Shown here: positions 15,493 to 22,399 of the stretch, one piece after another | Numbering within the stretch: position 1 is the first letter of the stretch | How the letters are laid out: every line of letters starts with the position of its first letter | NCBI GenBank assembly: GCA_964484395.1 | Contig: CAZAFM010000028.1 | Coordinates: 1 to 23,861 of the forward strand | Direction of reading: 5' to 3' | DNA length: 23,861 nucleotides | Origin: CAZAFM01 sp964484395 | GTDB taxonomy: Bacteria > Campylobacterota > Campylobacteria > Campylobacterales > CAZAFM01 | Notes under the pieces: generated by a model | What the model saw: only the letters and a program-made list of their open reading frames with translations | Database searches by the model: none | Told to the model about the DNA's origin: nothing | Position numbers and translations under genes: made by a program

Positions 15493-17562
15493 ATGGATGT
15501 AAACAGACTAAAAGAGATATTTATTGAAGAAGCAAGCGAGATTATTGAGAAACTAGATATTGATATAGTAAACCTAGAAGAGCGCTCAGATGATAAAGAC
15601 TTAATGAATGAGCTTTTTCGCGGGGTTCACACATTAAAGGGAAGTGCTAACTCTTTTGGCTTTACTAGACTTGGAAAGTTTGTCCACGCTTTTGAGGATG
15701 TACTGGATTTTTATAGAAACTCAGAGAGTAGCCCAGATAGTGAAAATATAGATACTTTTCTAGATGCTGTTGATATGATAAAGAGTATTTTTGAGATAGA
15801 AACAGGCTCTGAGGGAGATGAGCTACCACCTGATTATGATGAACTCATAGACAAACTACGCAATATGGTAGATGGTGTAAGCAGTGGAAATAGTGAGACC
15901 AAAGCTGAAACACCAAGTGAAGATTTGACTAGTGAGTTTGGAAATGTAGAGCTTGAAGAGAGTAGTGATGAAGAGGTGTTTTTAAAAACACTTAAAGATG
16001 GTGAGAGACTCTTTAAGGTTATTGTAACTGCTGATACTGATTTATACATAAGAGGTCAAGATCATAATATATTTATCAAGAACCTAGCTTCAGTCGGAAG
16101 AGTGCTTGAGAGCTTCTGGGAATATGAAGATGTGCCTAGCTTTGATGAGTTTGATAGTGAGAAGAACTACCTCAAGAAGATGACTCTCTACATAGCAACT
16201 CTAAATGATATAGATGATATTAAAGATGTTTTTGAGTTTATAGATGAAGAGGAGTGGAGTGTATCCCCTGTTGAGCCACCAAAAGAAAAAGAAGCAACAG
16301 AAGAGAAGCCAAAAGAGAACAACATACAAAAAGTCCAACAAGAGATAGAAAAAGAGAGTAAACCATCTCCAAAACAGGGTGAAACCCCAAAAGAGCAACA
16401 TCATGAGGAGAAGAGGTCTTTTGTAAAGATAGACACAAAAAAACTTGATGAGCTTTTTGACTCAGTAGGTGAGCTAGTAATTGCCCAAAACTCACTTAGT
16501 GAAAATGATAAGGTGCAACTCATAGAGGATGAGGGAGTACAAAAAACCATCGAAACCCTATCCAAAATCACAAGACTAGTTCAAAACAGAGTGATGTCCC
16601 TAAGAATGGTGGCCATTAGAGATACATTTGAGAAGATGAAAAGAGTGATAAGAGACTCCTCTAGAAAAGTAAATAAAGAGGTCAAACTCCACATAAGTGG
16701 TGAGGACACTGAGATAGATAAAACAATGATAGATTCACTCTCTGACCCACTTATCCACCTACTAAGAAACTCAGTAGATCACGGTATAGAGCCAACAAAA
16801 GAAGAGAGAGAGCAAGCCGGAAAAGAGACTGAAGGAAACATCTATCTAAGAGCTTTTCACAAAGGTGGAAGTATTGTCATAGAAATAGAGGATGATGGTA
16901 GAGGTATAAACAAAGAAAAGGTCTATAATAAAGCACTAGAAAGAGGACTTATTAGTGAGCATGAAGAGTTAAGCGATCAGCAAATATATGGGCTTTTGAT
17001 GCAAGCTGGCTTCTCTACTGCTGATCAAATAAGTGATATTTCTGGGCGAGGTGTTGGGCTTGATGTTGTAAAAACATCTATTGAAAACCTAAGAGGAAAA
17101 GTAGAAGTTGACTCAACTCCTGGTAAAGGAACTAAGTTTAGTATATTTCTACCTCTAACACTTGCTATTATTGATGGTATGCTAGTCAAATCAAGTGATG
17201 AGATATTTATCATACCTACTCTTTCTATAATAGAGTCTTTTAGACCTACTGAGGATATGATACACAAGGCTGAGGGCAAAGGTGAATTTGTCAAGCTAAG
17301 AGATGAGATACTACCGATAGTTAGACTAAACCACACACTAGAGTTAGATGATTCTAATCTAAACCCTTGGGATGCTACTTTAGTCTGTGCTGAAAACGAA
17401 AAAGGAAAGTTCGCACTACAAGTAGATGAGCTAGTAGGAAGACAACAAGTAGTCATCAAAACACTTGGTAAAATCTTAGCACATCTACAAGAAATCTCAG
17501 GAGGTGCTGTTATGGGTAATGGAGATATAGCACTTATCTTAAATATGGAAGGTATCTACTAG
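15493..17562 (+). CDS. cheA: Chemotaxis histidine kinase CheA
   Basis: The 689-residue kinase contains the following. P1/Hpt has the phospho-His H46 in RGVHTLKGSANSFGF. A middle domain (about 160-255) has RLFKVIVTADTDLYIRG. A charged E/K/P-rich linker spans 256-308. P3 dimerisation begins KIDTKKLDELFDSVGELVIAQNS. The P4 ATPase shows LIHLLRNSVDHGIEP, EDDGRGI and SGRGVGLDVV. A C-terminal P5 CheW-like domain ends at NMEGIY. There is no C-terminal receiver, unlike the CheAY of classical Campylobacter and Helicobacter systems. The middle domain is not the E. coli type P2. It follows the STAS-like gene by two bases and precedes cheR by one. Confidence 0.96.
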   Translation: MDVNRLKEIFIEEASEIIEKLDIDIVNLEERSDDKDLMNELFRGVHTLKGSANSFGFTRLGKFVHAFEDVLDFYRNSESSPDSENIDTFLDAVDMIKSIFEIETGSEGDELPPDYDELIDKLRNMVDGVSSGNSETKAETPSEDLTSEFGNVELEESSDEEVFLKTLKDGERLFKVIVTADTDLYIRGQDHNIFIKNLASVGRVLESFWEYEDVPSFDEFDSEKNYLKKMTLYIATLNDIDDIKDVFEFIDEEEWSVSPVEPPKEKEATEEKPKENNIQKVQQEIEKESKPSPKQGETPKEQHHEEKRSFVKIDTKKLDELFDSVGELVIAQNSLSENDKVQLIEDEGVQKTIETLSKITRLVQNRVMSLRMVAIRDTFEKMKRVIRDSSRKVNKEVKLHISGEDTEIDKTMIDSLSDPLIHLLRNSVDHGIEPTKEEREQAGKETEGNIYLRAFHKGGSIVIEIEDDGRGINKEKVYNKALERGLISEHEELSDQQIYGLLMQAGFSTADQISDISGRGVGLDVVKTSIENLRGKVEVDSTPGKGTKFSIFLPLTLAIIDGMLVKSSDEIFIIPTLSIIESFRPTEDMIHKAEGKGEFVKLRDEILPIVRLNHTLELDDSNLNPWDATLVCAENEKGKFALQVDELVGRQQVVIKTLGKILAHLQEISGGAVMGNGDIALILNMEGIY

Positions 17563-17563
17563 G

Positions 17564-18397
17564 TTGGAGGCCACTCTTACAAAGCAAGAGTTTAAGCTTT
17601 TTAAGGAGTTTGTCTATAATGAGGCTGGTATCAGCCTTGGTGACCACAAAATGCCACTTGTACAAGGAAGGCTTGCCAAGCGACTAAGAGAGCTGAATTT
17701 AAAGAGCTATAAAGAGTACTACAACTATCTTCAGCAAAATAGAGATACTGAACTTTTGACTTTTTTGAGCGCTATTAGCACTAATGTAACGCACTTTTTT
17801 AGAGAGCCATCACAATGGAAGTTTTTAGAGAGCAACTTTGATAGATTCTTTGGACGCAAGAAGAAGTTTCGGATATGGTCTGCAGCTTCTTCAAGTGGTG
17901 AAGAGCCATATACTATAGCTATTTTTTTACATGAGAATATTAAAAACATAGCACAATATGACATTAAAATACTTGCTACAGATATATCAAAAAAAGTTCT
18001 TGCTATGGCACAAGAGGGAGTTTATGAAGATAAGCAATTTGGAAACCTGCCAAACTACATAAAGCATAAATACTTTACAAAAGAGGTTAATAAATTAAAA
18101 AACAAAACCACATACAGAGTTAAGCCTTTTATCAAAGATATGATTATGTTTAGGATGTTTAATCTGGTCTATGGAGATTTTTCTATTTTCAAAAAAGATT
18201 TTGACATTATTTTTTGTAGAAATGTTATGATATATTTTGACAACGATACTAGAAATGCACTACTTGAGCGTTTTGAAAAGATACTAGACAGTGATGGACT
18301 GCTTTTCTTAGGACAGTCAGAGTCAACTCAAAGAAGAGATATTTTTTCACTTCTTGGCTCTTCTATATATAAAAAACCAACTTCAAGGATTTTTTAA
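17564..18397 (+). CDS. cheR: Chemoreceptor glutamate methyltransferase CheR
   Basis: CheR methylates receptor glutamates using S-adenosylmethionine. The N-terminal helical domain begins LTKQEFKLFKEFVYNEAGI. The SAM-binding motif reads IWSAASSSGEEPYTIAI, TNVTHFFRE is the usual substrate segment, and FCRNVMIYFD is the late methyltransferase motif. The length of 277 is normal and there is no C-terminal TPR extension. The start is TTG at 17564 with GGAAGG about 11 bases upstream, and the family N terminus supports it. The stop overlaps the next gene as TAATG. Receptor targets are encoded elsewhere. Confidence 0.95.
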   Translation: MEATLTKQEFKLFKEFVYNEAGISLGDHKMPLVQGRLAKRLRELNLKSYKEYYNYLQQNRDTELLTFLSAISTNVTHFFREPSQWKFLESNFDRFFGRKKKFRIWSAASSSGEEPYTIAIFLHENIKNIAQYDIKILATDISKKVLAMAQEGVYEDKQFGNLPNYIKHKYFTKEVNKLKNKTTYRVKPFIKDMIMFRMFNLVYGDFSIFKKDFDIIFCRNVMIYFDNDTRNALLERFEKILDSDGLLFLGQSESTQRRDIFSLLGSSIYKKPTSRIF

Positions 18398-19287
18398 TGG
18401 TTGATTTAACAAAAATTGATGATGCAGAGATCATATACGAGATAACAAGGCGATTTGAGGAGAAGACTTGTTCTTTAAAAGAGATGGAGTTTATGACCAA
18501 AAAACTACTTGATATGAATGATCGAACAAGAAAAGCTGAAGCTGTAAAAAGTGAGTTTTTATCACTTATAAAAAATGAGTTCAACAACCCTCTTTCATCT
18601 CTGCTAAATATGGCAGAAAGCCTAGAGAAAGCAAGTCTTGATGATAAAAGCCAAACAGCCATAAGAATAATCAATAGTGAGCTCCTAAGGCTTGATTTTC
18701 ACTTTAAAAATATATTTGCAGCTACTGATATAGAAGCAGGTGAGATAGCAAACTACTACTCAAATGTAAACTTCCAAAGCATCTTTGATGATGTGGTGAA
18801 GATGTTTAGATATGTCATAGAGGACAAAGGTCTAGAAGTTGTTTTTACTGAGGAGGGAGAGGGCAAAAAAATAGGTGATAGTAACAAAATCTTTATGATT
18901 ATAATGAACCTAACATCAAATGCTATAGAGTACTCATCTGAGAACTCAAAAATAAATATCACTGTAAAAATAGAAGAGAATGGCTATTTTATCAAATCAG
19001 AAGATTTTGGTGAAGGTATAAAATCTGAAAACAAGAAAGAAGTATTCGAGAGATTCGCTAAGTTTGCCACTGGGGTTAGAACTCATATGGGGCTAGGACT
19101 TGGACTAAGTATTGTTAGGGGATTTAGTGAAGCTATGGGTGGAAGTGTGGATTTTGAGAGTGAAGGCGGATGGACTATATTTACAGTCTGGATACCAACT
19201 AATACGGAGGAGGCTTTGGTAGCTGATGATTCTGATGATGCCAACACCACTCTTTTTGATAGCTTTGATAGTGATGTAGAATTTTAG
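18397..19287 (+). CDS. Histidine-kinase homologue with Asn in place of the phospho-accepting His
   Basis: The 296-residue cytoplasmic protein has a HisKA-like helical hairpin (about 45-110) and a full HATPase domain: N box MNLTSNAIEYS, G1 DFGEGIK, F box ERFAKF, G2 GLGLGLSIV. Where kinases have FLSLISHELRTPL, this one has FLSLIKNEFNNPL. The His position is N60 (codon AAT at 18574-18576), so ordinary autophosphorylation is not possible. An acidic tail (about 270-296) ends FDSDVEF. There is no sensor domain. It is translationally coupled to cheR (TAATG) and followed by cheD. It may bind ATP as a scaffold or act on CheA or CheY-like, which is inference. Confidence 0.88.
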   Translation: MVDLTKIDDAEIIYEITRRFEEKTCSLKEMEFMTKKLLDMNDRTRKAEAVKSEFLSLIKNEFNNPLSSLLNMAESLEKASLDDKSQTAIRIINSELLRLDFHFKNIFAATDIEAGEIANYYSNVNFQSIFDDVVKMFRYVIEDKGLEVVFTEEGEGKKIGDSNKIFMIIMNLTSNAIEYSSENSKINITVKIEENGYFIKSEDFGEGIKSENKKEVFERFAKFATGVRTHMGLGLGLSIVRGFSEAMGGSVDFESEGGWTIFTVWIPTNTEEALVADDSDDANTTLFDSFDSDVEF

Positions 19288-19300
19288 GACAGAGATATCA

Positions 19301-19768
19301 ATGTATGAGAAAAAGTTTATCAATGTAGGCGAGATATATGTAGCTAAAAAACCGACAGAAATAGTCACTATTCTTGGCTCATGTGTTGCTGTCTGCTTAT
19401 ATGACACTACAAATAAAATAGGTGCTATGAATCACTATCTAGTTCCACTATGGAATGGAAATGGACTAGCAAGTCCAAAATATGGTGATGTCTCTGTGGA
19501 AAAGCTCGTAAAGCATATGTTTGACCAAGGTTGCAAACCATACAATATCATTGCAAAAATCTTTGGTGGCTCAAATATCAATATAAAAAGTGCAGAAGGT
19601 ATGCTAATTGGCAAAAAAAATGTCATAATCGCTAAAGAAATCCTAGCTAAACATAAAATCAAAATACAAGCAGAAGATACAGGAGGTAATCGAGGAAGGA
19701 GAATTATGCTAGTGAGTGATACTGGCAAAATTATGCTAAAATATACTGGAAGTGCTTTAAAGGAGTAG
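19301..19768 (+). CDS. cheD: Chemoreceptor glutamine deamidase CheD
   Basis: CheD deamidates receptor glutamines and in some bacteria binds a CheY-like or CheC partner. The catalytic Cys is C28 in ILGSCVAVCLYD and the His is H45 in GAMNHYLVP. AKIFGGSNIN and EDTGGNRGRRIM are family motifs. The length of 155 is typical. It lies 13 bases after the Asn-kinase gene and three bases before cheB. No cheC is present in the window. Confidence 0.95.
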   Translation: MYEKKFINVGEIYVAKKPTEIVTILGSCVAVCLYDTTNKIGAMNHYLVPLWNGNGLASPKYGDVSVEKLVKHMFDQGCKPYNIIAKIFGGSNINIKSAEGMLIGKKNVIIAKEILAKHKIKIQAEDTGGNRGRRIMLVSDTGKIMLKYTGSALKE

Positions 19769-19771
19769 GAT

Positions 19772-20818
19772 TTGAGTATTAGAGTTTTGATAGTAGATGA
19801 TAGTGCCACTGCTAGGGCTGTTCTAAAAGAGATGCTAAATAGTGCCCCTGGTATCGAGGTAGCAGGTGTTTGCCCTGATGCATATACTGCAAGGGATAAG
19901 ATAGTTGAGCTAAAGCCTGATGTGGTATGCCTAGATGTAGAGATGCCACGGATGGATGGAGTGACATTTCTAAAGAAGCTTATGAGATATATGCCTACAC
20001 CTGTTCTTATGGTATCCTCACTAACAAGAGAGGGTGCAAAAACAACACTAGATGCACTTGAAGCCGGAGCCATTGACTATGTAACAAAGCCACATTCAAA
20101 CATATACGATGGTGCAGAAGAGATAAAAAAAGAGCTAATAGAAAAAGTCAAAATAGTAGCAAAAGCAAAAGTTCAACCAAAACTACCACCCACCTCAAAA
20201 CCAACTCAAGCCTCATACCATAACACTGCACTTGCAGAAACTACAAAGAAAATAATAGCAATAGGAGCCTCAACTGGAGGAACAGAAGCTATAAAAGTAG
20301 TCCTATCAAAACTACCAGCAACCACTCCTGGAATAGTCATAGTTCAGCATATGCCACCAAGCTTCACGAAGGCTTTTGCAACTCGCTTAAACTCACTATG
20401 TGATATGGAGGTTAAAGAGGCTGAAAATGGAGAGTATATTGAAACTGGAAAAGTCCTCATAGCAAACGGCTCATACCACATGGTAGTCAGAAGAAGTGGT
20501 GCAAGATACTATGTAGAATTAGGTGGGGGTCAAAAAGTCTCAGGACACAAGCCAAGTGTGGATGTTCTTTTTAACTCTGTAGCTAAAAATGTAGGAGCTA
20601 ATGCCTTAGGAGTGATACTTACTGGAATGGGAGCAGATGGTGCTAAAGGAATGCTTAATATGAAAAATGCGGGCTCAAAAACAATCGCTCAAGATGAAAG
20701 AACTTGTGTTGTTTTTGGTATGCCAAAAGTAGCAATAGACCTAGGAGGTGTTCAGAAAATATGCCCTCTAGATAGAATACCTCAAGAGATGCTTACAACT
20801 ATAGAAACTATGAGATAA
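19772..20818 (+). CDS. cheB: Methylesterase/deamidase response regulator CheB
   Basis: CheB removes receptor methyl groups when phosphorylated by CheA. The N-terminal receiver has D55 in CLDVEMPRMDG and K106 in TKP. A Pro/Lys-rich linker (about 130-160) follows. The C-terminal esterase carries the triad S167 (GASTGG), H193 (VQHMPPSFT) and D289 (GMGADG). The start is TTG at 19772 with AAGGAG upstream. The full receiver contrasts with Campylobacter jejuni CheB, which lacks one. The stop overlaps the yigZ ATG as TAATG. Confidence 0.96.
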   Translation: MSIRVLIVDDSATARAVLKEMLNSAPGIEVAGVCPDAYTARDKIVELKPDVVCLDVEMPRMDGVTFLKKLMRYMPTPVLMVSSLTREGAKTTLDALEAGAIDYVTKPHSNIYDGAEEIKKELIEKVKIVAKAKVQPKLPPTSKPTQASYHNTALAETTKKIIAIGASTGGTEAIKVVLSKLPATTPGIVIVQHMPPSFTKAFATRLNSLCDMEVKEAENGEYIETGKVLIANGSYHMVVRRSGARYYVELGGGQKVSGHKPSVDVLFNSVAKNVGANALGVILTGMGADGAKGMLNMKNAGSKTIAQDERTCVVFGMPKVAIDLGGVQKICPLDRIPQEMLTTIETMR

Positions 20819-21399
20819 TGCTCACTATCTCACGGATTTTTGAAGATAGAATAGAGGAGAAAAAATCCACTTTTATCTCAGCTCTTGTACCAATTAATGA
20901 GTTTGACACCCTCCTCTCAATGCTAAAAAAGCAACATCCAAAGGCTCGCCACTTCGTTACTGCATCAAGAGAGCTAAATGAGCTAGATCAGATAATAGAG
21001 AGCTTCAGTGATGATGGTGAACCAAAAGGAACTTCAGGTATGCCAACACTAAAAGTACTAGCTGGAAACAACCTCATAAACACAGGAATCATAACAATCA
21101 GATATTTTGGCGGAACCCTTCTTGGCACTGGTGGACTAGTCAGAGCCTATAGTGATGTAGCAAACAAAGTCATATCCACCGCAGAGCTAGAACCCTATAT
21201 CAAGCTAAAAAAAAGCGTAATATCCATCCCATTCTCATTAAGCTCAAAAGCAGAATATCTAGCCTCAAACCACAATATAGCTATAATAGATAGAGAGTTT
21301 TATCAAGATGGCGTAAGGCTACACATAGAAGCCTCAGCTGAAAATATAGAGCTATTTAGCTCTTCACTAACTAGTAAGATGAGTATTTGGCTTCACTAG
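20818..21399 (+). CDS. YigZ/IMPACT family protein
   Basis: The family signature is SDDGEPKGTSGMP (about residues 63-75), followed by IRYFGGTLLGTGGLVRAYS and a C-terminal ferredoxin-like half. Eukaryotic IMPACT modulates the translation-stress kinase GCN2. The bacterial members have no agreed function. The length of 193 is near normal. Coupling to cheB by TAATG puts it in the chemosensory operon as an odd passenger. Its last 29 bases overlap, on the other strand, the broken end of a DUF1016 gene. Confidence 0.92.
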   Translation: MLTISRIFEDRIEEKKSTFISALVPINEFDTLLSMLKKQHPKARHFVTASRELNELDQIIESFSDDGEPKGTSGMPTLKVLAGNNLINTGIITIRYFGGTLLGTGGLVRAYSDVANKVISTAELEPYIKLKKSVISIPFSLSSKAEYLASNHNIAIIDREFYQDGVRLHIEASAENIELFSSSLTSKMSIWLH

Positions 21400-21772
21400 C
21401 TAAAAGTAGATAAAACTCCCTCTCTTCTTCACTTTTGGAAGAGGAGATTATGAGCAAATGATTTGTCCATGTTAATTGTGTCAGCAGTGCTGTCACTTTT
21501 TCATTTCTGCTATAAATCTCATAAAATTGTTTCATTCTCCATAGATTTCTAGCCGTAAAACCGCCCAAGTTTGGCTCTTGGGATTTTATATATTCAGCTA
21601 ATTCTTTAACCACGCTTTTACCCCAGTTTTCTTTTGTGGTTTTGGTACTGATGTATTCTCCTATACTCCAATAAAGCTCTATAAGAGTGCTATTGACTTG
21701 GGCATAGGCTTTTTGTTTTGCACTATGGATAAGGGTTAAAATTTCATTAAATGTTGTAGTTTGTGGTTTCAT
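21371..21772 (-). pseudogene. Truncated DUF1016 (YhcG-type) nuclease-family gene, N-terminal part only
   Basis: The 133 visible residues match the N-terminal DUF1016 helical domain: ELYWSIGEYIS, WGKSVVKELAEYI, FTARNLWRMKQFYE, LTQLTWTNHLLII and EREFYLLLAS. Full members are about 340-380 residues, and the C-terminal PDDEXK-like nuclease half should follow directly after this point. Here the frame runs into the 3' end of yigZ and stops with KYSSY. The loss is best explained by a deletion or insertion joining this island to yigZ. GGAAGG upstream of the ATG is intact. The product is unlikely to be active as a nuclease. Confidence 0.8.
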
Positions 21773-21779
21773 ATCTTTT

Positions 21780-21844
21780 TTACCTTCCTTTGCTAAAAAG
21801 TATCTCTAGTTTAAAACCGTTTAGATATTTTGCACTTATAACTT
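21780..21844 (-). pseudogene. Remnant of a DUF2442 gene, first 20 codons seen then stop
   Basis: Reading the minus strand from the edge of the N gap gives VISAKYLNGFKLEILFSKGR and then TAA (21780-21782). This is the N-terminal strand pattern of DUF2442 proteins (VISAKY, KLEI, F.G), which are normally about 80 residues. It ends right before the DUF1016 ribosome binding site, so most of the gene has been lost. Its start codon lies inside the gap. Confidence 0.55.
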
Positions 21845-21944
21845 NNNNNNNNNNNNNNNNNNNNNNNNNNNNNNNNNNNNNNNNNNNNNNNNNNNNNNNN
21901 NNNNNNNNNNNNNNNNNNNNNNNNNNNNNNNNNNNNNNNNNNNN
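21845..21944. other. Assembly gap (100 N)
   Basis: Exactly 100 undetermined bases, the usual placeholder for a scaffold gap of unknown size. The sequences on both sides look like the two ends of one DUF4160-DUF2442 gene pair, so the true gap may be small. Confidence 0.98.
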
Positions 21945-22117
21945 GCCCACTCCAAAAGCATATTTAATGCTCTTTTTGGAAATTTGCCCTCAACTACCCA
22001 TCCATCTATATAAACTATAATCCTATACTCTCCATACTCTGCATGAAAATGCGGAGGATTGTGTTCTCTAAAATTTATATAGACTTTTATCCCATAAAAA
22101 CTACTTATCTCTGGCAT
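21945..22117 (-). CDS. DUF4160 family protein, 3' end lost in assembly gap
   Basis: Fifty-seven residues are visible from the ATG at 22117 to the gap. The segments MPEISSFYGIKVYINFREH, PPHFHAEYGEYRIIVYIDG and FPKRALNMLLEW match the DUF4160 family, small proteins of about 80-90 residues often paired with DUF2442 and sometimes viewed as toxin-antitoxin-like modules. No activity is established that I know of. About 25-30 residues are missing. The next gene in the same direction is the DUF2442 remnant beyond the gap. Confidence 0.75.
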
Positions 22118-22163
22118 TATTTATCAACTCCCTATAATTTTAGTTTTGTTAGAAAGATATTTA

Positions 22164-22397
22164 TTATCTAAAAGATTCTTTGACTGAATCCTTTGCCGTG
22201 TCCATTAAAAAATAAACAAATTTCTCAGTCAACCTGTAAAATATGGGAAAGAAAAATATCATCGAAAAAGGAATAGCAAAAGCTAGGTTATAATCGGTCA
22301 TATCTGCCCAATAAATATTTACAATGATTGTTAGCAATATAGCACTCACAACTATCATAAAAAAAGTAAATTTTTCACCATTTAAATTATGTTTCAT
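22164..22397 (-). CDS. Small two-helix membrane protein of unknown function
   Basis: The 77-residue protein has two predicted transmembrane segments (about FTFFMIVVSAILLTIIVNIYW and YNLAFAIPFSMIFFFPIFY) and a charged C terminus, KDSVKESFR. I do not recognise a family. The ATG at 22395-22397 has GGAGG nine bases upstream. An in-frame TTG two codons earlier overlaps the stop of the restriction-enzyme gene as TTGA. The close link to that gene suggests co-expression, but a shared function is not shown. Confidence 0.6.
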   Translation of the reverse strand: MKHNLNGEKFTFFMIVVSAILLTIIVNIYWADMTDYNLAFAIPFSMIFFFPIFYRLTEKFVYFLMDTAKDSVKESFR

Positions 22398-22399
22398 AA

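Noticed and set aside
16201..16495. Hydrophobic Leu/Phe-rich minus-strand frames opposite cheA
   Set aside because: They are the antisense of the Glu/Lys-rich CheA linker, which always yields such sequences.
19435..20073. Long minus-strand open frame opposite cheD and cheB
   Set aside because: Both plus-strand genes have complete catalytic motifs and coupled starts; the antisense frame has no family features.
21763..22117. Reading frames running straight through the N block on both strands
   Set aside because: Translation across undetermined bases is meaningless; only the sequence on each side was interpreted.
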